Assembly: GCF_023375815.1 (NCBI RefSeq)
Contig: NZ_CP067412.1
Location: 5,084,001-5,148,000 of the forward strand
DNA from: Pseudomonas sp. HS6
Lineage (GTDB): Bacteria; Pseudomonadota; Gammaproteobacteria; Pseudomonadales; Pseudomonadaceae
Direction of reading: 5' to 3'
DNA: 64,000 nt
Shown: positions 11,280-21,301 of the stretch, piece by piece
Layout of the letters: each line of letters begins with the position of its first letter
How positions within the stretch are numbered: the stretch's first letter is position 1
The notes under the pieces: generated by a model
Databases searched by the model: none
The model's input: only the letters and a program-made list of their open reading frames with translations
Told to the model about the DNA's origin: nothing
Position numbers and translations under genes: made by a program

Positions 11280-11717
11280 TTATTCCTCGAACTTGCCGCC
11301 AGCTGCTTCGATAGCCGCACGCGCACCTTTGGTGGCGCCGATTCCCTTGCCGATAGTGACAGCGCGAGTCACTTCACCGGACAGCATGATTTTCACACGC
11401 TGTACGTTGACGTTGATCACGTTGGCATCTTTCAGGGACTGCACGGTGACGATGTCGCCTTCCACTTTAGCCAGCTCGGACAAACGCACTTCTGCGCGGT
11501 CCATGGCTTTCAGGGAAACGAAACCGAACTTCGGCAGGCGACGATGCAGCGGCTGTTGACCGCCTTCAAAGCCTGGAGCAATGGTGCCACCGGAGCGGGA
11601 GGTCTGACCTTTGTGACCACGGCCACCAGTCTTACCCAAACCACTACCGATACCACGGCCCGGACGATGCTTTTCGCGACGGGAACCCGGCGCTGGACTC
11701 AGATCATTGAGTTTCAT
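11280..11717 (-). CDS. rplO: 50S ribosomal protein L15
   Basis: A 145-residue L15. The glycine/arginine-rich N-terminus ([20 protein letters not shown]) threads into 23S rRNA; a folded C-terminal domain follows. It abuts secY, and rpmD lies 3 bp upstream. Confidence 0.97.
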   Translation of the reverse strand: MKLNDLSPAPGSRREKHRPGRGIGSGLGKTGGRGHKGQTSRSGGTIAPGFEGGQQPLHRRLPKFGFVSLKAMDRAEVRLSELAKVEGDIVTVQSLKDANVINVNVQRVKIMLSGEVTRAVTIGKGIGATKGARAAIEAAGGKFEE

Positions 11718-11720
11718 CGA

Positions 11721-11897
11721 TTAACCCTCGACACGCAGCATGTAGTAAGCCTTGTTGATCATCCCGCGATTCTCGGGAGTATCCTGGACTTCTACAGTGT
11801 GACCGATGCGACGCAGACCCAGACCCTTAACGCACAGTTTGTGGTTAGGGATGCGGCCGGTCATGCTTTTGATCAGCGTAACTTTAACGGTAGCCAT
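11721..11897 (-). CDS. rpmD: 50S ribosomal protein L30
   Basis: Translated by hand: 58 residues, [15 protein letters not shown] to ...[11 protein letters not shown]. The conserved segment [18 protein letters not shown] is intact. It lies between rpsE (2-bp gap) and rplO (3-bp gap), its standard place in the spc operon. Confidence 0.97.
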
Positions 11898-11899
11898 GA

Positions 11900-12400
11900 T
11901 TACTTGATCTCCTCAACACGCAGGCCACGCTTGGCTGCGATGGACTCAGGAGACTGCATAGCCTTCAGACCCTTGAAAGTGGCGTGAACCACGTTTACAG
12001 GGTTAGTCGAGCCATAGCACTTGGCCAGAACGTTCTGAACGCCAGCAACTTCGAGGACAGCACGCATAGCGCCGCCAGCGATGATACCGGTACCTTCAGA
12101 AGCAGGCTGCATGTACACCTTCGAAGCGCCGTGAGCGGACTTCATTGCGTACTGCAGAGTGGTGCCGTTCAGATCAACCTGGATCATGTTGCGGCGAGCA
12201 GCTTCCATTGCCTTCTGGATCGCAGCAGGCACTTCACGCGACTTGCCACGGCCGAAGCCAACACGCCCTTTACCATCACCAACCACGGTCAACGCGGTGA
12301 AAGTGAAGATACGGCCGCCTTTAACGGTTTTGGCTACGCGGTTAACTTGAACCAGCTTCTCAATGTAGCCTTCGTCGCGCTTTTGGTCGTTATTTGACAT
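11900..12400 (-). CDS. rpsE: 30S ribosomal protein S5
   Basis: A 166-residue S5, involved in decoding accuracy and mRNA entry. The N-terminal double-stranded-RNA-binding domain shows [25 protein letters not shown], and the C-terminal domain has the [15 protein letters not shown] motif. Spacing to rplR is 3 bp. Confidence 0.97.
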
Positions 12401-12403
12401 AAC

Positions 12404-12754
12404 TTAGAACTCCAGCCCAGCTTCACGAGCAGCATCAGCCAGCGCTTTAACGCGGCCGTGGTACTTGAAGCCAGAGCGGTCGAAAGCCACCTGCGAGACG
12501 CCAGCGGCCTTAGCACGCGTAGCGACCAGCTGGCCAACCTTAGTGGCCGCGTCGATGTTGCCAGTGGCGCCATCACGCAGTTCTTTATCCAAAGTCGAGG
12601 CGCTTGCCAGGACTTTGTTGCCGTCGGCCGAAATGACCTGGGCGTAGATGTGCTGCGACGAGCGGAACACGCAGAGACGCACGACTTCGAGTTCGTGCAT
12701 TTTCAGGCGTGCTTTGCGAGCGCGACGCAGTCGAGTAACTTTTTTGTCGGTCAT
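12404..12754 (-). CDS. rplR: 50S ribosomal protein L18
   Basis: A 116-residue L18, a 5S rRNA binder of the central protuberance. A very basic N-terminus ([18 protein letters not shown]) precedes the fold, and the C-terminus reads [26 protein letters not shown]. 10 bp after rplF. Confidence 0.97.
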   Translation of the reverse strand: MTDKKVTRLRRARKARLKMHELEVVRLCVFRSSQHIYAQVISADGNKVLASASTLDKELRDGATGNIDAATKVGQLVATRAKAAGVSQVAFDRSGFKYHGRVKALADAAREAGLEF

Positions 12755-12764
12755 TTGCTATGCC

Positions 12765-13298
12765 CTACTTCTTCTTGGCTTCTTTACGACGGACGACTTC
12801 GTCCGCGTAGCGCACACCTTTGCCTTTGTACGGCTCTGGTGGACGGAAGTCGCGGATCTCGGCGGCCACTTGACCTACCAGCTGCTTGTCGATGCCCTTG
12901 ATCAGGATATCGGTCTGGCTAGGGGTCTCAGCGGTGATGCCTTCCGGCAGTTCATAATCCACTGGGTGCGAGAAGCCAAGAGCCAGGTTCAGCACTGTGC
13001 CTTTTGCTTGCGCTTTGTAACCAACACCGACCAGCTGGAGCTTGCGCTCGAAGCCTTGGCTTACGCCCTGGACCATGTTGTTAACCAACGCACGAGTGGT
13101 ACCGGCCATTGCGCGAGTTTGCTGATCGCCATTGCGAGCAGCAAAACGCAGCTCACCGGCTTCTTCAACGATCTCAACGGACGAATGGACGTTCAGTTCG
13201 AGAGTGCCCTTGGCACCCTTCACCGAAAGCTGTTGGCCTGCGAATTTGACTTCGACACCGGCTGGCAGCTTAACGGGGTTCTTAGCGACGCGAGACAT
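12765..13298 (-). CDS. rplF: 50S ribosomal protein L6
   Basis: A 177-residue L6 with the usual two-repeat architecture. The C-terminal repeat carries the conserved ...[30 protein letters not shown] region that binds 23S rRNA near the sarcin-ricin loop. It follows rpsH by 12 bp. Confidence 0.97.
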   Translation of the reverse strand: MSRVAKNPVKLPAGVEVKFAGQQLSVKGAKGTLELNVHSSVEIVEEAGELRFAARNGDQQTRAMAGTTRALVNNMVQGVSQGFERKLQLVGVGYKAQAKGTVLNLALGFSHPVDYELPEGITAETPSQTDILIKGIDKQLVGQVAAEIRDFRPPEPYKGKGVRYADEVVRRKEAKKK

Positions 13299-13310
13299 GC
13301 TTATCCCCCC

Positions 13311-13703
13311 TTAGAACACAGTGCAAAGAACTTCGCCGCCGACACCGGCAGCGCGCGCAGCACGATCAGTCATCACACCTTTGTTGGTGGAGACGATAGA
13401 CACACCGAGACCGCCACGTACTTTTGGCAGATCTTCGACGGACTTGTACTGACGCAGGCCTGGACGGCTAACGCGCTTGACTTCTTCGATGACCGGACGG
13501 CCTTCGAAATATTTCAGCTCGATAGACAGCAGTGGTTTTGTTTCGCTGCTGATCTGATAACCCGCGATGTAACCTTCGTCCTTCAGGACTTTAGCTACAG
13601 CCACCTTCAACGTGGAAGAAGGCATGCTTACGACGGACTTTTCAGCCATCTGGGCATTACGGATTCGAGTTAGCATGTCCGCTAACGGGTCCTGCATACT
13701 CAT
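13311..13703 (-). CDS. rpsH: 30S ribosomal protein S8
   Basis: A 130-residue S8, a primary 16S rRNA binder. N-terminus [18 protein letters not shown]; the C-terminal region [26 protein letters not shown] is typical. In E. coli it is the translational repressor of the spc operon. Here it is separated from rpsN by 209 bp containing two hairpins, an unusual gap for this operon. Confidence 0.97.
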   Translation of the reverse strand: MSMQDPLADMLTRIRNAQMAEKSVVSMPSSTLKVAVAKVLKDEGYIAGYQISSETKPLLSIELKYFEGRPVIEEVKRVSRPGLRQYKSVEDLPKVRGGLGVSIVSTNKGVMTDRAARAAGVGGEVLCTVF

Positions 13704-13773
13704 GGGCTAGACGCTCCTAATACAGAAAAATTAGCCTTGCGGCTACTACTTGTCGCCGAGAAATTCCGGGCAT

Positions 13774-13797
13774 AAAAAACACGGGCTCAGGCGAGCC
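13774..13797 (-). terminator. Terminator-like hairpin inside the spc operon, before rpsH
   Basis: On the minus strand GGCTC-GCCT-GAGCC (13797-13784) is followed by CGTG and then six T residues (13779-13774). It lies between rpsN and rpsH, so full termination would cut off ten downstream ribosomal genes; attenuation or partial termination is more likely. Confidence 0.5.
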
Positions 13798-13821
13798 GGT
13801 CATTCTAGACATACCCCAGAA

Positions 13822-13853
13822 ATGAATCAAGCCCCAAAAGGGGCTTGATTCAT
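13822..13853 (-). other. Perfect 14-bp hairpin between rpsN and rpsH
   Basis: ATGAATCAAGCCCC (13822-13835) and its exact complement (13840-13853) enclose an AAAA loop. No T tract follows on the minus strand. It may be a processing site, an mRNA-stability element or part of a regulatory structure together with the hairpin at 13784-13797. Confidence 0.6.
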
Positions 13854-13912
13854 GTTCAAGGCCACCGATGGTCAGGTTCTTGCGAACCCGAACATCGAGA
13901 CTTTGACAGCAA

Positions 13913-14218
13913 TTACCAGCTGGCTTTAACCAGACCTGGAACGTCACCACGCATTGCAGCTTCACGCAGCTTGTTACGGCCCAGGCCGAACTTGCGGTAA
14001 ACGCCGTGCGGACGACCAGTCAGGCGGCAGCGGTTACGCATGCGCGAAGCGCTTGCGTCACGTGGCTGCTTCTGCAGAGCTACGGTAGCTTCCCAACGCG
14101 CTTCTGGACTTGCGTTCAGATCAACGATGATAGCTTTCAGCGCTGCACGCTTGGTGGCGTACTTGGCAACGGTGAGCTGACGCTTCAGCTCACGGTTCTT
14201 CATGCTCTTCTTGGCCAT
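13913..14218 (-). CDS. rpsN: 30S ribosomal protein S14 (zinc-independent form)
   Basis: A 101-residue S14. The open frame extends 22 codons further upstream, but the conserved start is [14 protein letters not shown]. The C-terminal RNA-binding region [24 protein letters not shown] is intact; a single cysteine is present, so this is the long, zinc-free form. 13 bp after rplE. Confidence 0.97.
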
Positions 14219-14231
14219 TTTCCTACTCCAA

Positions 14232-14771
14232 TCAGTTGCGGAACGGGAATTTGAAAGCACGCAGCAGAGCGCGGCCTTCATCATCGTTCTTGGCAGTGGT
14301 GGTCAGGGTAATGTCCAGACCGCGGAGAGCATCGATCTTGTCGTAGTCGATTTCCGGGAAAATGATCTGCTCTTTCACGCCCATGCTGTAGTTGCCACGA
14401 CCATCGAAGGACTTGGCATTCAGGCCGCGGAAGTCGCGAACCCGAGGCAGGGAGATCGACAGCAGACGATCCAGGAACTCGTACATACGCTCACGGCGCA
14501 GGGTCACTTTGACGCCGATCGGCCAACCTTCACGGACTTTAAAGCCAGCGATGGATTTGCGAGCGTAGGTCACAACGACTTTCTGGCCGGTGATCTTTTC
14601 CAGGTCAGCAACAGCGTGCTCGATGACTTTTTTGTCGCCGATCGCTTCGCCCAGACCCATGTTCAGGGTGATTTTGGTAACGCGCGGAACTTCCATCACG
14701 TTCGAAAGCTTAAGTTCTTCCTTAAGTTTCGGAGCGATTTCCTTCCGGTAAATCTCTTTTAGTCGTGCCAT
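14232..14771 (-). CDS. rplE: 50S ribosomal protein L5
   Basis: A 179-residue L5, which carries 5S rRNA into the central protuberance. Starts [19 protein letters not shown]; contains [16 protein letters not shown] and ends ...AFKFPFRN. Its start is 20 bp from the rplX stop. Confidence 0.97.
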
Positions 14772-14791
14772 GGTCTTCTACCTAGCAGTGT

Positions 14792-15106
14792 TCAAGCATC
14801 AACCGCTTTTTGGGTCGACTTGAAGACACGAATTTTTTTACCGTCTTCTACTTTGAAACCAACGCGGTCAGCCTTGTTGGTTTCGCCGTTGAAGATGGCG
14901 ACGTTAGAAGCGTGCAGTGGCGCTTCTTTCTCGACGATACCGCCCTGTACGCCCGACATCGGGTTAGGCTTGGTATGACGCTTGACCAGGTTCAGACCAC
15001 CAACAACCAGACGGTTGTCAGCAAGAACCTTCAGCACCTTACCGCGCTTACCTTTGTCTTTGCCGGCGATCACGATGATCTCGTCGTCACGACGAATCTT
15101 TTGCAT
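14792..15106 (-). CDS. rplX: 50S ribosomal protein L24
   Basis: A 104-residue L24, an assembly-initiator protein for 50S. The N-terminal KOW motif ([21 protein letters not shown]) is clear. It follows rplN by 11 bp. Confidence 0.97.
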   Translation of the reverse strand: MQKIRRDDEIIVIAGKDKGKRGKVLKVLADNRLVVGGLNLVKRHTKPNPMSGVQGGIVEKEAPLHASNVAIFNGETNKADRVGFKVEDGKKIRVFKSTQKAVDA

Positions 15107-15117
15107 GTCGGATCTCC

Positions 15118-15486
15118 TTACAGCACTTCTGGGGCGAGCGAGACGATCTTCATGAACTTCTCAGTACGAAGTTCACGGGTCACTGGCCCAAAGATACGGG
15201 TGCCGATCGGCTCTTGCTTGTTGTTCAGAAGAACAGCAGCGTTGCCATCAAAGCGGATAATGGAGCCATCAGCACGACGTACGCCGTGACGAGTGCGGAC
15301 TACAACAGCAGTCATCACTTGGCCTTTTTTCACCTTACCGCGAGGAATTGCTTCCTTCACGGTAACTTTGATGATGTCACCGATACCAGCGTAACGACGA
15401 TGGGAGCCACCCAGCACCTTGATGCACATAACGCGGCGAGCGCCGCTGTTATCGGCCACATCGAGCATGGATTGAGTCTGAATCAT
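15118..15486 (-). CDS. rplN: 50S ribosomal protein L14
   Basis: A 122-residue L14 at the 30S-50S interface. Starts [21 protein letters not shown] and contains [15 protein letters not shown]. First gene of the spc group, 23 bp downstream of rpsQ with no terminator between, so S10 and spc genes are probably read through. Confidence 0.97.
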   Translation of the reverse strand: MIQTQSMLDVADNSGARRVMCIKVLGGSHRRYAGIGDIIKVTVKEAIPRGKVKKGQVMTAVVVRTRHGVRRADGSIIRFDGNAAVLLNNKQEPIGTRIFGPVTRELRTEKFMKIVSLAPEVL

Positions 15487-15509
15487 ATAATTTCTCCGAC
15501 CCCTAGCCC

Positions 15510-15776
15510 TTAGACTTCCACAGCGCGTTCGAGAACATCAACCAGCGCCCAAGACTTGGTCTTGGCCATCGGACGAGTTTCACGAATAGTGACTTTGTCG
15601 CCGATGTGGCACTGATTGGTTTCGTCGTGCGCGTGCAGCTTAGTCGAACGCTTAACGTATTTACCGTAGATCGGGTGCTTAACGCGACGCTCGATCAGAA
15701 CGGTGATGGTTTTGTCCATCTTGTCGCTGACAACACGGCCAGTCAGCGTACGGACAGTTTTTTCGGCTTCAGCCAT
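15510..15776 (-). CDS. rpsQ: 30S ribosomal protein S17
   Basis: An 88-residue S17 starting [27 protein letters not shown] two codons upstream is in frame, but the ATG at 15776 gives the family start. OB-fold protein binding the 5' domain of 16S rRNA. The start lies 2 bp from the rpmC stop. Confidence 0.96.
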   Translation of the reverse strand: MAEAEKTVRTLTGRVVSDKMDKTITVLIERRVKHPIYGKYVKRSTKLHAHDETNQCHIGDKVTIRETRPMAKTKSWALVDVLERAVEV

Positions 15777-15778
15777 GA

Positions 15779-15970
15779 TCACTTACCTGCCTGCTGGTTG
15801 AGCACAGTCTTCACGCGAGCGATGTCACGCTTAACTTGCGAGAGCAGATGAGACTGCCCCAACTGGCCAGTTGCTTTCTGCATGCGCAGATTGAACTGGT
15901 CGCGCAGCAAGCCGAGCAGTTGCTCGTTCAGCTGCTGTGCGGATTTTTCACGAAGCTCATTCGCTTTCAT
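15779..15970 (-). CDS. rpmC: 50S ribosomal protein L29
   Basis: A 63-residue helical hairpin protein at the tunnel exit, starting [18 protein letters not shown]. The A of its ATG is shared with the rplP stop (TGATG), giving translational coupling. A GTG one codon upstream is less likely. Confidence 0.96.
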
Positions 15971-16383
15971 CACATCACCGTCCGTTTAACAAAGGAGGTG
16001 GCGAGCGGCAGCTTTGCAGCAGCCAGGGCGAAAGCCTCACGCGCCAGCTCTTCAGAAACACCCTCGATTTCATACAGGACTTTGCCTGGCTGAATCTGGG
16101 CAACCCAGTACTCCACGTTACCCTTACCTTTACCCATACGAACCTCGAGAGGCTTCTTGGAGATCGGCTTGTCCGGGAATACACGGATCCAGATCTTGCC
16201 GCCACGTTTTACGTGACGGGTCAGAGCACGACGCGCTGACTCGATCTGACGAGCGGTGAGACGACCACGAGCTACAGACTTCAGCGCGAACTCGCCGAAG
16301 CTGACTTTGCTACCGCGCAGTGCCAGACCACGGTTGTGGCCGGTCATCTGCTTGCGGAACTTCGTACGCTTTGGTTGCAACAT
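15970..16383 (-). CDS. rplP: 50S ribosomal protein L16
   Basis: A 137-residue L16, which organises the A-site region of 50S. Starts [19 protein letters not shown]; contains the loop around [20 protein letters not shown] that approaches the tRNA. 12 bp after rpsC. Confidence 0.97.
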
Positions 16384-16395
16384 TTGGCGTACCCC

Positions 16396-17082
16396 TTACT
16401 TAGCAGCTTTTTTACGAGGCGCTGGTGCTTGTGGTTTCAGTTCTTCTTGGCGACCACCAATTACTTCGCCCTTGAAGATCCAAACCTTTACACCGATCAC
16501 ACCGTAAGTGGTGTGAGCTTCGTAGTTGGCATAGTCGATGTCGGCACGCAGGGTGTGCAGTGGCACACGACCTTCGCGATACCATTCAGTACGTGCGATT
16601 TCAGCACCGCCGAGACGACCGCTCACTTGGATTTTGATGCCTTTGGCACCAATGCGCATGGCGTTCTGTACAGCGCGCTTCATAGCGCGACGGAACATTA
16701 CGCGACGCTCCAGCTGCTGAGCTACGCTCTGCGCAACCAGCATACCGTCGAGTTCCGGCTTGCGGATCTCTTCGATATTGATGTGCACAGGCACACCCAT
16801 TTGCTTGGTCAGGTCCTGACGCAGTTTCTCAACATCTTCACCTTTCTTCCCGATAACGATACCTGGACGAGCGGTGTGGATGGTGATGCGTGCAGTTTGG
16901 GCCGGACGATGGATATCGATACGGCTTACGGACGCGCTTTTTAGTTTGTCTTGGAGGTATTCACGCACCTTCAGATCAGCGAACAAGTAGTCCGCATAAG
17001 TCCGACCGTCTGCGTACCAGACGGAGGTGTGCTCCTTGACGATTCCCAGGCGAATGCCAATGGGATGTACTTTCTGACCCAT
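16396..17082 (-). CDS. rpsC: 30S ribosomal protein S3
   Basis: A 228-residue S3, part of the mRNA entry channel helicase. The frame is open 28 codons further upstream, but the family start is [13 protein letters not shown]. The KH domain is seen at about residues 40-110 ([21 protein letters not shown]). The tail is Pro/Lys/Ala rich. 13 bp after rplV. Confidence 0.97.
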
Positions 17083-17095
17083 CTCTTCGACTCCG

Positions 17096-17428
17096 TTACT
17101 TGTCAGCAACCTTGACAGTGATATGGCAAGACCGCTTGACGATGCGATCAGCACGGCCTTTGGCACGTGGCATGATGCGCTTCAGCGAACGCCCTTCGTT
17201 GACGAAAACGGTGCTGACCTTCAGGTCATCAACGTCTGCGCCTTCGTTATGCTCGGCGTTGGCTACGGCCGACTCCAGCACTTTTTTCATGATCTCGGCG
17301 GCTTTCTTACTGCTGAAAGCCAACAGGTTGAGCGCTTCGCCCACCTTCTTCCCGCGGATCTGGTCGGCGACCAAGCGGGCTTTCTGGGCGGAGATTCGAG
17401 CGCCCGACAACTTAGCGGCTACTTCCAT
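17096..17428 (-). CDS. rplV: 50S ribosomal protein L22
   Basis: A 110-residue L22, whose beta-hairpin lines the exit tunnel and influences macrolide sensitivity. The conserved hairpin region [18 protein letters not shown] is wild type in appearance. It starts 11 bp after rpsS. Confidence 0.97.
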
Positions 17429-17439
17429 TTCCTTACCCC

Positions 17440-17715
17440 TTAACGCTTGGCTTTCTTGTCTGCCACGTGCCCGCGATAGTTGCGGGTACCGGCGAACTCG
17501 CCCAGTTTGTGGCCGACCATGTCTTCGTTAACGAGAACTGGGACGTGCTGACGACCGTTGTGTACTGCGATGGTCAGACCGACCATTTGTGGCAGGATCA
17601 TCGAACGACGCGACCAAGTCTTAATTGGTTTGCGATCGTTCTTTTCCGCCGCCACTTCGATCTTCTTCAGTAGGTGAAGATCAATAAAAGGACCTTTTTT
17701 CAGAGAACGTGGCAC
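17440..17715 (-). CDS. rpsS: 30S ribosomal protein S19
   Basis: A 91-residue S19 of the 30S head. Starts [18 protein letters not shown] and includes [23 protein letters not shown]. 16 bp downstream of rplB. Confidence 0.97.
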
Positions 17716-17731
17716 TGTCGTATCCCTCTAT

Positions 17732-18556
17732 TTACTTGCGACGACGGACGATCATTTTGTCGGTACGCTTATTACCACGAGTCTTCGCGCCCTTAGTCGG
17801 GAAGCCCCATGGCGATACCGGATGACGACCACCAGAGGTACGACCTTCACCACCACCATGTGGGTGGTCAACCGGGTTCATGGCAACACCACGAACGGTT
17901 GGGCGAACGCCACGCCAGCGCTTGGCACCAGCTTTACCCAGCGAACGCAGGCTGTGCTCGGAGTTCGAGACTTCGCCCAGGGTCGCACGGCACTCAGCCA
18001 GTACTTTACGCATTTCACCGGAACGCAGACGCAGAGTCACGTAAACGCCTTCACGAGCGATCAGCTGAGCCGAAGCACCAGCGGAACGAGCGATTTGTGC
18101 GCCTTTACCTGGCTTCAGTTCGATGCCGTGTACGGTGCTACCAACTGGAATGTTGCGCAGTTGCAGAGCGTTGCCCGGCTTGATCGGTGCCAGAGCACCT
18201 GCGATCAGCTGGTCGCCAGCGCTCACGCCTTTAGGGGCGATGATGTAGCGACGCTCGCCATCTGCGTACAGCAGCAGAGCGATGTGAGCAGTACGGTTTG
18301 GATCGTATTCGATACGCTCGACAGTGGCAGCGATGCCATCTTTGTCGTTGCGACGGAAGTCGACCAGACGATAATGCTGCTTATGACCACCACCGATGTG
18401 ACGAGTGGTAATACGGCCATTGTTGTTACGACCACCAGACTTCGATTTTTTCTCGAGCAGCGGTGCGTGAGGAGCGCCTTTATGCAGCTCCTGGTTGACC
18501 ACCTTGACCACAAAACGGCGGCCAGGGGAAGTCGGTTTGCATTTAACGATTGCCAT
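17732..18556 (-). CDS. rplB: 50S ribosomal protein L2
   Basis: A 274-residue L2, required for subunit association and close to the peptidyl transferase centre. The highly conserved C-terminal loop [18 protein letters not shown] with its essential His is present. It follows rplW by 14 bp. Confidence 0.98.
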
Positions 18557-18570
18557 GATGCACCCCTTCC

Positions 18571-18870
18571 TTACTCAGCACTGCTGCTGAAATCGAGATC
18601 TTGGCCTGGCTGAAGGGAGATAACTGCCTTCTTCCAGTCATTACGCTTGCCCAGACCGCGAGCGGTGCGCTTGCTCTTACCCAGAACGTTCAGGGTAGTA
18701 ACACGCTCAACTTTCACGCTGAACAGGCTTTCGACGGCCTTCTTGATTTCCAGCTTGGTTGCGTCAGTAGCAACCTTGAAAACGAACTGGCCTTTCTTGT
18801 CTGCCAGAACCGTAGCCTTCTCGGAAACGTGCGGGCCAAGCAGAACTTTAAATACGCGTTCCTGGTTCAT
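18571..18870 (-). CDS. rplW: 50S ribosomal protein L23
   Basis: A 99-residue L23, the docking site for trigger factor and SRP at the tunnel exit. Starts [19 protein letters not shown]. The start overlaps the rplD stop by 4 bp (ATGA). Confidence 0.97.
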
Positions 18871-19469
18871 CCCAGCAGCTCCTCGAATTTCTTCACGGCC
18901 GACACGGTGATCAACACCTTGTCGTATGCGATCAGACTAACTGGATCGGAACCTTGCACGTCACGTACATCTACGTGTGGCAGGTTGCGAGCAGCCAGGT
19001 ACAGGTTCTGATCAACAGCGTCCGACACGATCAGAACGTCGGTCAGGCTCATGTTGTTCAGTTTGCCCAGCAGGTCTTTGGTTTTCGGAGTTTCAACTGC
19101 GAAATCCTGAACCACAACCAGACGATCAGTACGCACCAGCTCAGCAAGAATGGAACGCATTGCTGCGCGGTACATCTTCTTGTTCAGCTTCTGGGAGTGA
19201 TCTTGTGGACGAGCTGCGAAAGTGGTGCCGCCGCCGCGCCAGATTGGGCTACGGATAGTACCGGCACGAGCACGGCCAGTACCTTTCTGACGCCATGGGC
19301 GCTTACCGCCACCACGAACGTCGGAACGGGTCTTTTGCTGCTTGCTACCTTGACGGCCGCCGGCCATGTAGGCCACGACTGCTTGGTGAACCAGCGTCTC
19401 GTTGAACTCGCCGCCAAATGTCAGTTCGGAAACTTCGATCGCTTGAGCGTCATTTACATTTAATTGCAT
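18867..19469 (-). CDS. rplD: 50S ribosomal protein L4
   Basis: A 200-residue L4. The extended loop around residues 45-95 ([23 protein letters not shown]...) reaches into the tunnel. In E. coli L4 is the autogenous repressor of the S10 operon through a long leader; here the leader before rpsJ is only about 55 nt, so the E. coli mechanism is not obvious. Confidence 0.97.
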
Positions 19470-19481
19470 GTCAGCTTCCCC

Positions 19482-20117
19482 TTAACCGCGAGCCTTGGCT
19501 GCTGGACGTACAACCAGGTTGCCGCCAGTAGCGCCAGGAACAGCACCCTTGACCAACAACAGATTGCGTTCAGCGTCCACGCGCACTACTTCCAGGGACT
19601 GCACGGTCACGCGCTCAGCGCCCATATGACCGGACATTTTTTTGCCCTTGAATACACGACCAGGAGTCTGGCACTGGCCGATAGAGCCTGGGACGCGGTG
19701 GGATACGGAGTTACCGTGGGTGTTATCTTGCCCGCGGAAATTCCAACGCTTGATCGTACCCTGGAAGCCTTTACCTTTGGACTGACCGGTTACATCAACC
19801 AGTTGACCAGCGGCGAAGATTTCAGCGTTGATCAGATCGCCGGCCTGGTACTCGCCTTCTTCAAGGCGGAATTCCATTACGGTACGACCAGCGGCAACGT
19901 TCGCTTTAGCGAAGTGGCCAGCCTGAGCAGCTGTTACACGGGAAGCACGACGCTCGCCGACAGTGACTTGCACTGCACGATAGCCATCGGTTTCTTCAGT
20001 TTTGAACTGGGTGACGCGATTCGGCTCGATCTCAATGACCGTGACCGGAATGGAGACACCTTCTTCGGTGAAAATACGGGTCATACCCGCTTTACGACCG
20101 ACTACACCAATAGTCAT
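19482..20117 (-). CDS. rplC: 50S ribosomal protein L3
   Basis: A 211-residue L3. The frame is open 11 codons upstream; the conserved start is [16 protein letters not shown]. The finger reaching the peptidyl transferase centre ([22 protein letters not shown]) is intact and includes the glutamine normally methylated by PrmB. 80 bp after rpsJ. Confidence 0.97.
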   Translation of the reverse strand: MTIGVVGRKAGMTRIFTEEGVSIPVTVIEIEPNRVTQFKTEETDGYRAVQVTVGERRASRVTAAQAGHFAKANVAAGRTVMEFRLEEGEYQAGDLINAEIFAAGQLVDVTGQSKGKGFQGTIKRWNFRGQDNTHGNSVSHRVPGSIGQCQTPGRVFKGKKMSGHMGAERVTVQSLEVVRVDAERNLLLVKGAVPGATGGNLVVRPAAKARG

Positions 20118-20197
20118 GTTGTAAACCTCATGAGTGTACGGGGCTTTCACCCGCTATGGCCGCCCATTTCAGAGCGTTACACGACTAAGACCGAGTC

Positions 20198-20509
20198 TTA
20201 GCCGAGGCTGATCTGCACTTCCACACCGGCCGCAAGATCAAGCTTCATAAGTGCATCAACGGTTTTATCCGTTGGCTGGACGATGTCCAGAACGCGCTTA
20301 TGAGTGCGGATTTCGTACTGGTCACGCGCGTCTTTGTTGACGTGCGGGGAAACCAGAACGGTAAACCGCTCTTTACGGGTAGGCAGTGGAATTGGACCAC
20401 GCACTTGAGCACCAGTACGTTTCGCGGTTTCCACGATTTCCTGGGTTGATTGGTCGATCAGGCGATGGTCAAAAGCCTTCAACCTGATACGGATTTGCTG
20501 ATTTTGCAT
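20198..20509 (-). CDS. rpsJ: 30S ribosomal protein S10
   Basis: A 103-residue S10, which also works as NusE in antitermination. Starts [21 protein letters not shown] and contains [27 protein letters not shown]. First gene of the S10 operon, 62 bp downstream of a strong promoter. Confidence 0.98.
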
Positions 20510-20571
20510 TGGATTTCAGACTCCGGCTGCTATTCCCACCGGGCGCAATACGCCCGTTAAAAGGAGGCGCA

Positions 20572-20600
20572 ATTCTATAGACGCCCCAGATAGGTGTCAA
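20572..20600 (-). promoter_or_regulatory. Sigma-70 promoter of the S10 operon
   Basis: On the minus strand TTGACA (20600-20595), a 17-bp spacer, then TAGAAT (20577-20572). This is one mismatch from consensus and should drive rpsJ and the following genes. The predicted leader of about 55 nt contains a small hairpin (GGGCG 20541-20545 / CGCCC 20551-20555). Confidence 0.85.
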
Positions 20601-20610
20601 CCCAATAAAA

Positions 20611-20633
20611 AAGCCCCCGCTAAGCGGGGGCTT
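20611..20633 (-). terminator. Terminator of tuf
   Basis: Stem AAGCCCCCG (20611-20619) / CGGGGGCTT (20625-20633), loop CTAAG, followed on the minus strand by six T residues. It lies just upstream of the S10 promoter and insulates rpsJ from tuf. Confidence 0.9.
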
Positions 20634-20666
20634 TTTCAACTCATCAAAGCTATCTCAAAAAAGAGA

Positions 20667-21101
20667 TTACTCGATGATTTTGGCTACGACGCCAGCGCCG
20701 ACGGTACGACCGCCTTCACGGATAGCGAAACGCAGACCGTCTTCCATCGCGATGGTTTTGATCAGGGTAACAGTCATCTGAATGTTGTCACCTGGCATTA
20801 CCATTTCAACGCCTTCTGGCAGCTCGCAGTTACCAGTCACGTCAGTAGTACGGAAGTAGAACTGTGGACGGTAGCCTTTGAAGAACGGAGTGTGACGACC
20901 GCCTTCTTCCTTGCTCAGAACGTAAACTTCTGCGGTGAACTTGGTGTGCGGCTTAACCGAACCCGGCTTAACCAGAACCTGACCACGCTCAACGTCGTCA
21001 CGCTTGGTGCCACGCAGCAGAACGCCGCAGTTCTCGCCAGCACGACCTTCGTCGAGCAGTTTGCGGAACATTTCAACACCGGTGCAGGTGGTGACGGTAG
21101 T
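20667..21101 (-). pseudogene. tuf: Elongation factor Tu, C-terminal fragment only
   Basis: About 144 codons of EF-Tu ending at the native stop (...[14 protein letters not shown]). Recognisable EF-Tu sequence begins near [19 protein letters not shown], i.e. roughly residue 255 of about 397. Above 21101 homology stops abruptly and an in-frame TGA occurs a few codons further on (21113-21111). The entire GTPase domain (P-loop, switch regions, NKxD) is missing, and fusA, normally upstream, is absent. As it stands it cannot encode a functional factor; Pseudomonas usually carries a second tuf elsewhere. The cause may be a genomic rearrangement or an assembly join at the repeated tuf gene. Confidence 0.85.
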
Positions 21102-21301
21102 GGGAAGGTTTCACTGACACGCCACCAAAACTGAAAGCTCCCACAGCCCAGCATTTCCATCAAATAAACACGATCGCCTGGCCACGTTTAAAGTACACGA
21201 ACCGTTACGCCATAAGGGCTACAACACCTTGCGTCGTTGCCTACGCGTACGCCAGAATCCGCCGGCTTACGCGGTTCGGAAAGGGCTATATCGTTTCCCT
21301 G

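Noticed and set aside
20667..21071. The tuf remnant as an independent 134-residue gene starting at an internal Met
   Set aside because: It is the C-terminal part of EF-Tu with no ribosome-binding site at that Met; a fragment is the simpler reading.
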